A stretch of 64,000 bases of DNA from Serratia nevei (GTDB lineage: Bacteria; Pseudomonadota; Gammaproteobacteria; Enterobacterales; Enterobacteriaceae): positions 2,604,001 to 2,668,000 of the forward strand of contig NZ_CP149940.1 of NCBI RefSeq assembly GCF_037948395.1. Reading direction: 5' to 3'. Of this stretch, positions 48,075-56,579 are shown piece by piece. The notes beneath the pieces were generated by a model. The model made no database searches. It worked only from the letters and a program-made list of their open reading frames with translations, and was not told where the DNA came from. The number at the start of each line of letters is the position of its first letter. The first letter of the stretch is position 1. Both the position numbers and the translations under genes were made by a program.

Positions 48075-48344
48075 CTACTTGATGTTCACGGTCGTGATAC
48101 CAAACAGCGGCAGGCCTTTAACCGGTTCCGGGCCGGGCTCCCCCCACACCATTAATGATTTACCGCTCGCTTGCGCCTGGATCGCCAGATTCACCAGCAA
48201 TTTCGGATAGGGTTCATTAGCCGCTACCGATAACGGAAATACGTTTTCGTATAGTCCTCCATCGATCGCCATCTCCACATGCACGCAATCATTAGCTACA
48301 TCGATAACCACGATCGGATTGGTATAAAACGGTCCATTAGACAT
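48075..48344 (-). CDS. Unrecognised 89-aa protein
   Basis: GAGAGG six bases before ATG 48344 supports the start. The product begins MSNGPFYTNPIVVIDVAND and alternates short beta-like strands with YPKLLVNLAIQAQASGKSLM in the middle, a helix-plus-strand pattern seen in small secreted beta-barrel proteins and toxin B subunits, but here there is no signal peptide. It ends FGITTVNIK. It borders the AT-rich island. Function not assigned. Confidence 0.65.
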   Translation of the reverse strand: MSNGPFYTNPIVVIDVANDCVHVEMAIDGGLYENVFPLSVAANEPYPKLLVNLAIQAQASGKSLMVWGEPGPEPVKGLPLFGITTVNIK

Positions 48345-49051
48345 AGACACCTCTCTCACTATTTTTTGGTGAATATAATTCTTAATTCGCGTTGGCGGCC
48401 CGTGTTATTAATGCCTGTGCGAAACGCTGAAGAACGACATGAAAAGACTGAAGAAAAAGATCGCCAGTCGATAACAAGCCGTCAATATTGAAACAGGTTA
48501 ATAACCATTACAGATTCGACAAAGAACTGATATAAGTCAAATGCAAACCCGCGTTTACCCGTTACCTCAATGAATATATTAAGAATATTCACAAAAAAGA
48601 TAACTACAACTTAACTTCATAAAAATCAATTAATTAAAAAACACCCTCACTTACCCCATATTAATTAATCGGTTACGAAAAAGGTTAAAATCAAAATAAT
48701 GGACATGCTAAATAAGTTGCTTTTCAATGTAAAAATAACAGTAGAAAACCCACTTGATATCTCTGTGACACCTAACTACCTTTAAATGGCTTCGAGACTA
48801 ACACGAGGCCGCCGTTGGTTATCAAACCAATAACTGGCGAATGATTTAATAAGAGATAATTACCAGAAGACAAATCCAAATATATAAACGCGTGCCGAAA
48901 GGATAGGATGTAACGGTTTGGTTGCCATACCGTTTTTCTGCCAACGGCAATAACTATTTCCATTCAGATGCAATTACCTGTCTGGTGGCTAACCGGATTC
49001 AGCGTGATATGCATTTCAGACTAACTCAGCAAAAATCATAGGGGTTTACAT
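48345..49051. other. AT-rich island, mostly without supported genes
   Basis: About 700 bases whose base composition is markedly more AT-rich than the surrounding GC-rich genes, especially 48480-48760. It contains several stop-riddled short frames. The only frame of note is on the minus strand at 48772-48963. Low GC, unrecognised genes on both sides and lack of promoters of recognisable type suggest a decayed or horizontally acquired segment. No repeats or transposase remnants were seen. Confidence 0.6.
48772..48963 (-). pseudogene. 63-codon frame resembling a PqqD/B2-type protein fragment
   Basis: The 63-residue reading contains FIYLDLSSGNYLLLNHSP followed by a Gly/hydrophobic stretch. This recalls the start of PqqD-like or lasso B-type proteins, where an LD...G.Y..LN pattern is common. 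It lacks a good ribosome site (AGG about 14 bases upstream) and is too short for a complete family member, so a decayed fragment or chance frame is possible. Confidence 0.25.
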
Positions 49052-49627
49052 ATGCCTTCACTGCAAGATATTACGCCTGAACAGGCTAACGCATTGAATA
49101 AACAATCACGTGACGCTTATAACGCGGAAGTGCAGAGCCGTCAGGCGCTGCTCAACCAACATCCGCAATTGAAACCGGCGTTCAACCAGCAAGTGCATCC
49201 GCAATCCTTGTGTGGATGCGGGTGCCAACAAAATATCTGCGGCTACTTCAGCTTCCAGGGCTGTGGCTGTGGGTGTGGCTGCGCGCCACATGCGGAGACC
49301 GTGCAAATTTCCGCTCAGCCTGCCAATATTGGTCCCAATGCCCCATCAAACGGTACATCAGTGCGTTTTGTCGGCCAGGCCACCGGCACTGGCTCAGACG
49401 GTAACATCAACATCCCGACGATTTATTTGCAAGGCACCGTACCCGATGCCGAAAATCTGATCGGCGTTCCGTTAACCCTGCAATTGGCCATCAACCCCGG
49501 TTCGATCGTCCTGACGCTGCTGGAGAATGGCCGGGTGCTGGCCTCTTTGGTTCATCCGCCGCAGTGGGCGAGCAGCATCAACGGGCAGTTCTTCGGCGTT
49601 GGCAACGGTGAGTTTGTGCTGGCGTGA
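49052..49627 (+). CDS. Cys-rich protein with CGCGC repeats, 191 aa, unrecognised
   Basis: ATG 49052 has GGGG eight bases upstream. Residues 1-50 are a Gln/Asn-rich helical leader-like region (ITPEQANALNKQSRDAYNAE). Residues 54-78 hold nine cysteines as LCGCGCQQNICGYF and GCGCGCGC. From about 85 to the end the sequence is Gly/Thr/Asn-rich and beta-like, ending GNGEFVLA. There is no Sec signal or membrane segment. The Cys block could bind metal or be cross-linked or modified. An imperfect GC hairpin lies downstream (49643-49672). No family is recognised. Confidence 0.75.
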   Translation: MPSLQDITPEQANALNKQSRDAYNAEVQSRQALLNQHPQLKPAFNQQVHPQSLCGCGCQQNICGYFSFQGCGCGCGCAPHAETVQISAQPANIGPNAPSNGTSVRFVGQATGTGSDGNINIPTIYLQGTVPDAENLIGVPLTLQLAINPGSIVLTLLENGRVLASLVHPPQWASSINGQFFGVGNGEFVLA

Positions 49628-49800
49628 CAAGAAGCAAGCCTGACGGGCGGCTGCCTGCGATGGCAGGTGGCCGCTCACTGTGAGGTAACGCGCCCCAATT
49701 CTATTCAGACAATCAATACAGATTATTCCAGCCGAAACTTAACTTATCCTTAGGGCAATTCATTTTGTGAGCGATCGTCAAAAATAATTTAATACGAATC

Positions 49801-49818
49801 GTTTTCACTATCATTATT
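49801..49818 (+). promoter_or_regulatory. Fur-like site before sfuABC
   Basis: Three adjacent hexamers GTTTTC, ACTATC and ATTATT match the Fur hexamer ATTATC at 4, 5 and 5 of 6 positions. It lies about 80 bases before sfuA in an AT-rich promoter. The known iron repression of sfuABC in S. marcescens fits. Confidence 0.65.
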
Positions 49819-49900
49819 GATGTTCTTGGCTAAAATCGGCCTGCTTGCGCTTGCCAGGCGATATTCGTTTTCCTCATTCGAACGCTAAAAGGATAACTGC

Positions 49901-50917
49901 ATGAAGCTGCGTATTTCATCTCTCGGCCCCGTCGCCCTGCTCGCCTCCTCGATGATGCTGGCCTTCGGCGCTCAGGCGGCCTCGGCCGATCAGGGCATCG
50001 TCATTTACAACGCCCAACATGAAAACCTGGTCAAATCCTGGGTCGACGGGTTTACCAAAGACACCGGCATCAAGGTCACGCTGCGCAACGGCGGCGACAG
50101 CGAGCTGGGCAATCAGCTGGTGCAGGAAGGCAGCGCCTCGCCTGCCGACGTGTTCCTGACGGAAAACTCCCCGGCGATGGTGTTGGTGGATAACGCCAAG
50201 CTGTTCGCCCCGCTGGACGCCGCGACGCTGGCCCAGGTGGAACCGCAGTATCGCCCAAGCCACGGCCGCTGGACCGGCATCGCCGCCCGCTCTACCGTGT
50301 TCGTCTACAACCCGGCCAAACTGACCGAAGCACAGCTGCCGAAGTCGCTGCTGGACCTGGCCAAGCCGGAATGGAAAGGCCGCTGGGCCGCCTCGCCGTC
50401 GGGCGCCGATTTCCAGGCGATCGTCAGCGCGCTGCTGGCGCTGAAAGGCGAGAAAGCGACGCTGGAGTGGCTGAAAGCGATGAAAACCAATTTCACCGCC
50501 TATAAGGGCAACAGCACGGTGATGAAAGCGGTCAATGCCGGCCAGGTCGACAGCGGCGTGATCTATCACTACTACCCGTTCGTGGATGGCGCTAAAACCG
50601 GCGAGAACAGCAACAACATCAAGCTGTACTACTTCAAACATCAGGATCCGGGCGCGTTCGTCAGCATCTCCGGCGGCGGCGTGCTGGCTTCCAGCAAGCA
50701 TCAGCAGCAGGCGCAGGCGTTCATCAAGTGGATCACCGGCAAACAGGGCCAGGAGATCCTGCGCACCAACAACGCCTTCGAATACGCCGTCGGCGTCGGC
50801 GCGGCCTCCAACCCGAAACTGGTGCCGCTGAAAGATCTGGACGCACCGAAAGTAGACGCCGCGCAGCTTAACAGTAAAAAAGTGGTCGAACTGATGACCG
50901 AAGCCGGCCTGCTGTAA
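49901..50917 (+). CDS. sfuA: Ferric-iron ABC transporter periplasmic binding protein SfuA
   Basis: A 338-residue FbpA-type binding protein for siderophore-free ferric iron. The signal peptide is residues 1-26 (ending AQA). The mature protein starts with IVIYNAQHENLVKSWVDGF; iron-ligand tyrosines of the FbpA family are in VIYHYYPFVDG near 225. AAGGAT precedes the ATG. It leads the sfuABC operon under a Fur-like site. Length and sequence agree with SfuA of S. marcescens as recalled. Confidence 0.95.
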   Translation: MKLRISSLGPVALLASSMMLAFGAQAASADQGIVIYNAQHENLVKSWVDGFTKDTGIKVTLRNGGDSELGNQLVQEGSASPADVFLTENSPAMVLVDNAKLFAPLDAATLAQVEPQYRPSHGRWTGIAARSTVFVYNPAKLTEAQLPKSLLDLAKPEWKGRWAASPSGADFQAIVSALLALKGEKATLEWLKAMKTNFTAYKGNSTVMKAVNAGQVDSGVIYHYYPFVDGAKTGENSNNIKLYYFKHQDPGAFVSISGGGVLASSKHQQQAQAFIKWITGKQGQEILRTNNAFEYAVGVGAASNPKLVPLKDLDAPKVDAAQLNSKKVVELMTEAGLL

Positions 50918-50950
50918 GGCCCGCCGGCAAACCGAGAGTTTTTGATCGTT

Positions 50951-52534
50951 ATGTCAAACCTGAGTACCCACGCCGCGCAGACCGCGCGGCGTTATTCTGT
51001 TGTCCCCCGTCATCAGCGGCCGGGGGCGATCGTAGTGGCCAGCGCCGTGCTGCTGTCGCTGCTGGCGCTGTTGCCGCTGGGATTCGTTATCGGCGTGGCG
51101 TTTGAAACCGGCTGGCAAACGGTCAACGCTCTGGTTTTCCGCCCGCGCGTGGCGGAACTGCTGTTGAACACCCTGCTGTTGGTGGTGCTGACGCTGCCGA
51201 TCTGCGCCGTGCTGGGCGTGGCCCTGGCCTGGTTGACCGAGCGCACCACGCTGCCGGGCCGCCGTCTCTGGGCGGTACTGGCCACCGCGCCGCTGGCGGT
51301 GCCGGCCTTTGTGCAAAGCTATGCCTGGATCAGCCTGGTGCCGTCGATGCACGGCCTGGGCGCCGGGGTCTTCATCTCGGTGCTCGCCTATTTCCCGTTT
51401 ATTTACCTACCGGCCGCCGCCGTGCTGCGCCGTCTGGATCCCGGTATCGAAGACGTCGCCACCTCGCTCGGTTCCCGGCCGCTGGCGGTCTTTTTCCGCG
51501 TGGTGCTGCCGCAGCTGAAGCTGGCGGTCTGGGGCGGTTCCCTGCTGATCGCATTGCACCTGCTGGCGGAGTATGGCCTGTATGCCATGATCCGCTTCGA
51601 TACCTTCACCACCGCGATCTTCGATCAGTTCCAATCGACCTTCAACGGCCCGGCGGCCAACATGCTGGCCGGCGTATTGGTATTGTGCTGCCTCGGGTTA
51701 CTGCTGCTTGAGGCTCTCAGCCGCGGCCGCGCGCGCTATGCCCGCGTCGGTTCCGGCAGCGCCCGCAGCCAAACGCCGCGTCGCCTTTCGCTGCCGCTCG
51801 CCGCGCTGGCGCTGCTGCTGCCGATTTCGCTGACCGCGCTGGCGCTGGGCGTGCCTTTCATTACCCTGGCCCGCTGGCTGTGGCTGGGGGGATTCGAGGT
51901 GTGGCGCAACGCCGAGCTGTGGCCTGCGCTGTGGCAAACGCTGTCGCTGTCCGCCGTCGGCGCGTTGCTGATCACGCTGTGCGCCATTCCGATGGCCTGG
52001 CTGTCGGTACGCTATCCGGCCCGGCTGTACCGCGTACTGGAAGGCTGTAACTACGTGACCAGCTCGCTGCCCGGCATCGTGGTGGCGCTGGCCCTGGTGA
52101 CCATCACCATTCACAGCTTCCGGCCGATTTACCAAACCGAAATCACCCTGTTGCTGGCGTATTTGCTGATGTTTATGCCGCGGGCGCTGATCAACCTGCG
52201 CGCCGGCATCGCACAGGCGCCGGTGGAATTGGAAAACGTGGCGCGTAGCCTCGGCAAATCGCCGGCGCAGGCGCTGTGGAGCACTACGCTGCGGTTGGCG
52301 GCGCCGGGTGCCGCGGCGGGCGCGGCGCTGGTGTTCCTGGCGATCGCCAATGAACTGACCGCCACGCTGTTGCTGGCGCCGAACGGCACCCGCACGCTGG
52401 CCACCGGATTTTGGGCGCTGACCAGCGAGATAGACTACGTCGCCGCCGCGCCTTATGCGCTGATTATGGTGGCGCTGTCATTGCCGCTCACCTGGCTTCT
52501 TTATTCTCAATCTAAACGCACGGCGGGACTATGA
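50951..52534 (+). CDS. sfuB: Ferric-iron ABC transporter permease SfuB
   Basis: A 527-residue inner-membrane permease made of two fused permease halves, about twelve helices. Each half carries an EAA loop that contacts the ATPase: [23 protein letters not shown] near 180 and [23 protein letters not shown] near 435. ATG 50951 is used; it lies 33 bases after the sfuA stop. The last bases overlap sfuC by four. Confidence 0.95.
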   Translation: MSNLSTHAAQTARRYSVVPRHQRPGAIVVASAVLLSLLALLPLGFVIGVAFETGWQTVNALVFRPRVAELLLNTLLLVVLTLPICAVLGVALAWLTERTTLPGRRLWAVLATAPLAVPAFVQSYAWISLVPSMHGLGAGVFISVLAYFPFIYLPAAAVLRRLDPGIEDVATSLGSRPLAVFFRVVLPQLKLAVWGGSLLIALHLLAEYGLYAMIRFDTFTTAIFDQFQSTFNGPAANMLAGVLVLCCLGLLLLEALSRGRARYARVGSGSARSQTPRRLSLPLAALALLLPISLTALALGVPFITLARWLWLGGFEVWRNAELWPALWQTLSLSAVGALLITLCAIPMAWLSVRYPARLYRVLEGCNYVTSSLPGIVVALALVTITIHSFRPIYQTEITLLLAYLLMFMPRALINLRAGIAQAPVELENVARSLGKSPAQALWSTTLRLAAPGAAAGAALVFLAIANELTATLLLAPNGTRTLATGFWALTSEIDYVAAAPYALIMVALSLPLTWLLYSQSKRTAGL

Positions 52535-53568
52535 GCACGCTCGAACTGCACGGTATCGAAAAATCTTATAACGCCATCAGGGTGCTGGAACACATCGACC
52601 TGCAGGTTGCCGCCGGCAGCCGCACGGCGATCGTCGGCCCTTCCGGCTCCGGCAAAACCACCCTGCTGCGCATCATCGCCGGCTTTGAAATTCCTGACGG
52701 CGGCCAGATCCTGCTGCAGGGGCAAGCCATGGGCAACGGCGGCGGCTGGGTGCCGGCGCATCTGCGCGGCATAGGCTTCGTCCCGCAGGATGGCGCGCTG
52801 TTCCCGCACTTTACCGTCGCCGGCAACATCGGTTTTGGCCTTAAAGGCAGCAAGCGTGAGAAACAGCGGCGCATCGAGGCGCTGATGGAGATGGTGGCGC
52901 TGGATCGCCGTCTGGCCGCGCTGTGGCCGCACGAGTTGTCCGGCGGGCAGCAACAACGGGTCGCTCTGGCGCGTGCCCTGTCGCAGCAACCCCGGCTGAT
53001 GCTGCTGGACGAACCGTTCTCGGCGCTGGATACCGGCCTGCGCGCCGCCACCCGCAAAGCGGTCGCCGAACTGCTGACGGAGGCCAAGGTGGCGTCGATT
53101 CTGGTCACTCACGATCAAAGCGAAGCGCTGTCGTTCGCCGATCAGGTAGCGGTGATGCGCAACGGCCGGCTGGCGCAGGTGGGCGCGCCGCAAGATCTCT
53201 ATCTGCGGCCGGTCGATGAGCCGACCGCCAGCTTCCTTGGCGAAACGCTGGTGTTGACCGCCGAACTGGCGCACGGTTGGGCCGACTGCGCATTGGGGCG
53301 TATCGCCGTCGACGATCGGCAACGCAGCGGCCCGGCGCGCATCATGCTGCGCCCGGAGCAGATTCAAATCGGTTTGTCAGATCCGGCGCAGCACGGCCAG
53401 GCGGTGATCACCGGCATCGATTTCGCCGGCTTCGTCTCTACGCTCAACCTGCAAATGGCCGCCGGCGGCGCGCAAATCGAGATCAAAACCGTCAGCCGCG
53501 AAGGCCTGCAGCCCGGTTCTCAGATCACTCTCAACGTGATGGGCCAGGCGCATATTTTCGCCGGTTGA
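52531..53568 (+). CDS. sfuC: Ferric-iron ABC transporter ATPase SfuC
   Basis: A 345-residue ATPase. Walker [10 protein letters not shown] near 36, signature LSGGQQQR near 138, Walker [13 protein letters not shown] near 155, and a switch histidine in [11 protein letters not shown]-terminal regulatory OB-like domain follows (about 240-345), as in FbpC. Its ATG overlaps the sfuB stop (ATGA), implying coupled translation. Confidence 0.96.
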   Translation: MSTLELHGIEKSYNAIRVLEHIDLQVAAGSRTAIVGPSGSGKTTLLRIIAGFEIPDGGQILLQGQAMGNGGGWVPAHLRGIGFVPQDGALFPHFTVAGNIGFGLKGSKREKQRRIEALMEMVALDRRLAALWPHELSGGQQQRVALARALSQQPRLMLLDEPFSALDTGLRAATRKAVAELLTEAKVASILVTHDQSEALSFADQVAVMRNGRLAQVGAPQDLYLRPVDEPTASFLGETLVLTAELAHGWADCALGRIAVDDRQRSGPARIMLRPEQIQIGLSDPAQHGQAVITGIDFAGFVSTLNLQMAAGGAQIEIKTVSREGLQPGSQITLNVMGQAHIFAG

Positions 53569-53622
53569 CATTGCGGGGGGAGCCTCTTGACGTCCCCCTC
53601 ACCACCGCGCATTATCAACGCT

Positions 53623-53700
53623 ATGAAACGCTTCGCGCACGTCCTCACCACCACCGCAACCGCCACGCAATGGCGGGCTGCACGGGTGCGCATCAGCTAA
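53623..53700 (+). other. Candidate 25-aa leader-like ORF after sfuC
   Basis: ATG 53623 opens a 25-residue frame that starts MKRFAHVLTTTATATQW and stops 12 bases before a terminator, upstream of the cysteine hydrolase gene. The Thr run recalls amino-acid-operon leader peptides. It has no good ribosome site, and a G-run/C-run hairpin (53576-53598) lies just before it. It may be chance; no homologue is known to me. Confidence 0.25.
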
Positions 53701-53712
53701 CGACGTATCCAA

Positions 53713-53740
53713 GCCCCGCCAGCCATGGCCGGGGTTTTTT
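53713..53740 (+). terminator. Intrinsic terminator after sfuC
   Basis: CCCCG...CGGGG hairpin with an imperfect inner stem, followed by TTTTTT. It ends sfuABC or attenuates the gene downstream, which starts 42 bases later. Confidence 0.9.
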
Positions 53741-53782
53741 ATTTCTCCGTGCCCGCCGGCAATTTCATTACGGAGAAGACCT

Positions 53783-54328
53783 ATGCCAACTATCCCCGCA
53801 CCGCGCAGCGCCCTGCTGATTATCGACATGCAAGTCGGCCTGTTCGCCTCGCCGGACGATCCGCCGTTCGCCGCCGAAACCCTTCTGGTGAAGACCAATG
53901 CGTTGATTCGCGCCGCACGCGTGGCGAATGCGCTCGTAGTGTTTATTCGCCACACCGGCCCGACAGGTTCGCCTATCGCCGCAAACAGTCCGCGGTGGCA
54001 AGTTCACCCCGATCTCGACACCGATGCGGAAACCGACTGGTTCATCGATAAAACCCATCCCAGCTGTTTTTACCAGACTGGCCTGGCTGAGCGGCTTAAG
54101 CAAGCCGGCATCGGTCGGTTGGTGATTTCGGGAATGAAAACGCAATACTGCGTAGACACCGCGTGTCGGCGCGGTGCAGAGTTGGGATTTGACATGGTGT
54201 TGGCCGCCGACGCCCATAGCTGTTCAGACACGGCGGAACTCGGTGCCGAAGCCATTATCCGTCACCATAACCAGACCCTGTCGGGGCCATTCGTGACGCT
54301 GGCATTGGCGGAAGAGGTGAAATTCTAA
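53783..54328 (+). CDS. Isochorismatase-family cysteine hydrolase
   Basis: A 181-residue hydrolase of the nicotinamidase/isochorismatase fold. The catalytic triad is visible: Asp in LLIIDMQVGLF near 15, Lys in FIDKTHPSCF near 95 and Cys in SGMKTQYCVDTACR near 118. There is no signal peptide. GGAG precedes ATG 53783. It is separated from sfuC by a terminator. Substrate unknown. Confidence 0.93.
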   Translation: MPTIPAPRSALLIIDMQVGLFASPDDPPFAAETLLVKTNALIRAARVANALVVFIRHTGPTGSPIAANSPRWQVHPDLDTDAETDWFIDKTHPSCFYQTGLAERLKQAGIGRLVISGMKTQYCVDTACRRGAELGFDMVLAADAHSCSDTAELGAEAIIRHHNQTLSGPFVTLALAEEVKF

Positions 54329-54373
54329 AACGCAGGCGACTTGGCTGTCAGGCCGGGCTTCCGCCCGGCCTCC

Positions 54374-55870
54374 TCAACGGCAAGTCTTGTCGTGGCGCGG
54401 CTTTTTCGGCGCCAGCAGATAATCCACCACGCTTTCGTCAACGCAGCTGTCGATGCCGTTCAGCACCAGCGTATGCCCGTCGCGTTCGCGGGTGATCAGC
54501 GGGCTTTTAAAGGCGGCGGCCATCACCTGCGCGTTGCGGTACGGCGTGGTCGGATCGTAGCGCTGCGCGACGAACAGCAGCGGCGGCAACGCGGCAGATT
54601 CCACCGGCGTGTGCGGCCGATCTTTGCCGCGGTACGGCCACAGATCGCACATTTCCAGCGGGTATTCGTGCAGCGGCAGATAGTGGGCATACATAGCGGC
54701 GGTATTGATCTCCTGCCGCTGCCGGCGCAACAGCTGCGGATCGGCCGTCGGGTTGGCGACGTCGGCGCAGGTGATGACGTTCAGCGCGTCATCGGCATCC
54801 GGCGAATAGCTTTCGTCGATCAGATCGGAAACCTGCTGCCCGGCGATCCCGGCATCGAGCTGGCGCAGCACGGTCGCCAGCTCGTGCCAGCGCTCCGGCC
54901 ACAGCAGCAGCGAACGCGTGACCGTCAGCACGTCGTCGGCGGAGATTTCATACCCCGCCGCGGTGACGAACGGCTGCTCATGCAGCTTGCGCAGCAAGGC
55001 ATGATAACGCTGCAGCGCCTGATTGGCGCCGCCGCCCAGCTGGCAGCTGTCGGTTTTGCCGCAGTAGGCGGCGAAGCGCAGGAAGCTTTGCTGGAAGCCC
55101 CGCTCCTGGTTCAGCCGCTGGGTGAAATCGTCTTCCGCCAGATCCACCACCCCGTCGAGCACCAGCGCGCGCGTTTTCTTCGGAAAACGTTCGGCATACA
55201 GCGCCGCCACCTTGGTGCCGTAAGAGTACGCCACCGCCGTCAGCCCCGGTTCGCCCAGCGCGTGGCGGATCGCGTTCAGATCGTTGACCGCTTCGTCGGT
55301 GCCGATATGTTGCAGCACGTCCGCGCCGGTCTGTTTGATGCAGGCGGCAATCAGGGTGCGCGTCTGGTTCTCCGCACCGGCCACGTCGTTGTCGTCCGGT
55401 GACGGGGTTTCGTCGCCTTCGGCCACCTGACAGGAGATTTTCGGCGTCGATTGGCCGACGCCGCGCGGATCGTAACCGATGATATCGTAGGATTTACGCA
55501 GCCTGTCGACGTGACCATCATTGCCCAAATAAGGATTGATGCCCGGCAGGCCCGGCCCGCCGCTGATCATCACCACGCTGCCCTTTTTCGGCCCGGTGGC
55601 GGGCAGCAGGGTCAGCGCCAAACGCACGGTCTGTTCGCCCGCCTGCGCCGCATGAGCGGGCGGCGTGGCGTAGGCTAACGGCACCTCAAGGTAACCGCAG
55701 CGCAGCCCCGGCGGTGGCGGCTCATCGAACCAGCGCTGAAAACCGCTGTTGAGACATGATTGCCAACGAATGCCGTTCTCGGCCGCCGCGCCGTGGAGCA
55801 CAGGCTTGGCCTGGGCGGGCAACGCGGCGGCGGTCGCGGCGAGCAGCGCCAGAATACGCAGTACTGACAT
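54374..55870 (-). CDS. Secreted alpha/beta hydrolase with TAP-like C-terminal domain
   Basis: A 498-residue exported hydrolase of the tripeptidyl-aminopeptidase/proline-iminopeptidase-like group. The signal peptide is residues 1-22 (ending AQA). Oxyanion motif ISGGPGLPG near 105; nucleophile in AYSYGTK near 205, with Ala instead of the first Gly of the elbow, as in other TAP-type members; the acid is in QRYDPTTPY near 430 and the histidine in RDGHTLV near 460. Several cysteines could form disulfides. AAAGGA precedes ATG 55870. Peptide substrates are likely but unproven. Confidence 0.91.
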   Translation of the reverse strand: MSVLRILALLAATAAALPAQAKPVLHGAAAENGIRWQSCLNSGFQRWFDEPPPPGLRCGYLEVPLAYATPPAHAAQAGEQTVRLALTLLPATGPKKGSVVMISGGPGLPGINPYLGNDGHVDRLRKSYDIIGYDPRGVGQSTPKISCQVAEGDETPSPDDNDVAGAENQTRTLIAACIKQTGADVLQHIGTDEAVNDLNAIRHALGEPGLTAVAYSYGTKVAALYAERFPKKTRALVLDGVVDLAEDDFTQRLNQERGFQQSFLRFAAYCGKTDSCQLGGGANQALQRYHALLRKLHEQPFVTAAGYEISADDVLTVTRSLLLWPERWHELATVLRQLDAGIAGQQVSDLIDESYSPDADDALNVITCADVANPTADPQLLRRQRQEINTAAMYAHYLPLHEYPLEMCDLWPYRGKDRPHTPVESAALPPLLFVAQRYDPTTPYRNAQVMAAAFKSPLITRERDGHTLVLNGIDSCVDESVVDYLLAPKKPRHDKTCR

Positions 55871-56091
55871 GGGGAGTCCTTTCAACTCAACGAATCGGTC
55901 AAAGGTTAACGATACCCGGTTAAACAGCTAGCCAATAGAACACAAAAAGCCGCGCGGGTGAAGCCGTCACCGCGCGCCCGGCAAGATTTTTCTCTGCTCG
56001 GATTGCTCTTATAACGCACAGAATGCTGCAAAAAACGGCGTCTACCTGCTAGGCTTAGGATTCGTTAACCCATAAGGATCAGGAGAGCAGC

Positions 56092-56340
56092 ATGTTTGGT
56101 AAAGCGGAAGACAAAGCCAATGAAGCCGCAGGCGCGGTAGAAGAAGCGTTCGGCAAAGCCGTGGATTCACCGGAGCATCAGGTGCGCGGCGCGGCGCGCA
56201 AATACGCCTCCCAGGCCAGCTATGCCGCCCGAGACGCAGCGGACAGCGTAAGAACCCAGGTGGAAGCCAACCCGCTGGCCGGCGTGGCCGTTGCGGCGGC
56301 GGTCGGCATCGTTTTCGGCTTCTTGCTGGGACGCAAATAA
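56092..56340 (+). CDS. CsbD/DUF883-like tail-anchored small protein
   Basis: An 82-residue protein. Residues 1-55 are a charged, Ala-rich helix with CsbD-like KAEDKANEAAGAVEEAFGKA, and 58-82 form a C-terminal membrane anchor (NPLAGVAVAAAVGIVFGFLLGRK) of the ElaB/YqjD type, which binds the inner membrane and, in E. coli, ribosomes in stationary phase. AGGAG precedes ATG 56092, and a possible sigma-S style -10 (TGCTAGGCT) lies 40-50 bases upstream. A stationary-phase role is inferred. Confidence 0.88.
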   Translation: MFGKAEDKANEAAGAVEEAFGKAVDSPEHQVRGAARKYASQASYAARDAADSVRTQVEANPLAGVAVAAAVGIVFGFLLGRK

Positions 56341-56365
56341 GCGGCGAATGCGCCGCTCGACAACA

Positions 56366-56388
56366 GGCCCGTTACGGGCCTTTTTTTT
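56366..56388 (+). terminator. Intrinsic terminator after the small CsbD-like gene
   Basis: Stem GGCCCG/CGGGCC, loop TTA, then eight T. Confidence 0.95.
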
Positions 56389-56477
56389 CGCCCTTTTCTC
56401 CCCCTGCGCGCAAACTTTCATCTATCACAGCCATCGCTTATAAAAACCAACGCCTTCAACTACGATTAGTTTGTGAC

Positions 56478-56565
56478 CAGAGCGAGGCTCTGCGATCCGG
56501 CAGATAACCCTATGAGGATTATCACCATTATCCATGCTGTTTAAGCCGCTCTCCTTCACGCGGCT
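56478..56565 (+). promoter_or_regulatory. Structured leader before the EF-G paralogue gene
   Basis: A hairpin CAGAGC-GAG-GCTCTG (56478-56492), a 10-codon frame MRIITIIHAV (56512-56544) and a second hairpin AGCCGC/GCGGCT (56544-56549 and 56560-56565) that begins at the stop codon of that frame. The ribosome site AAAGG of the EF-G gene follows. The small frame has a weak ribosome site, so its translation is uncertain. Confidence 0.4.
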
Positions 56566-56579
56566 AAGAAAGGTTGATT

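Noticed and set aside
48401..48491. Short plus-strand frames in the AT-rich island, such as one starting at 48413
   Set aside because: No ribosome site, low-complexity charged composition, no conservation evidence available.
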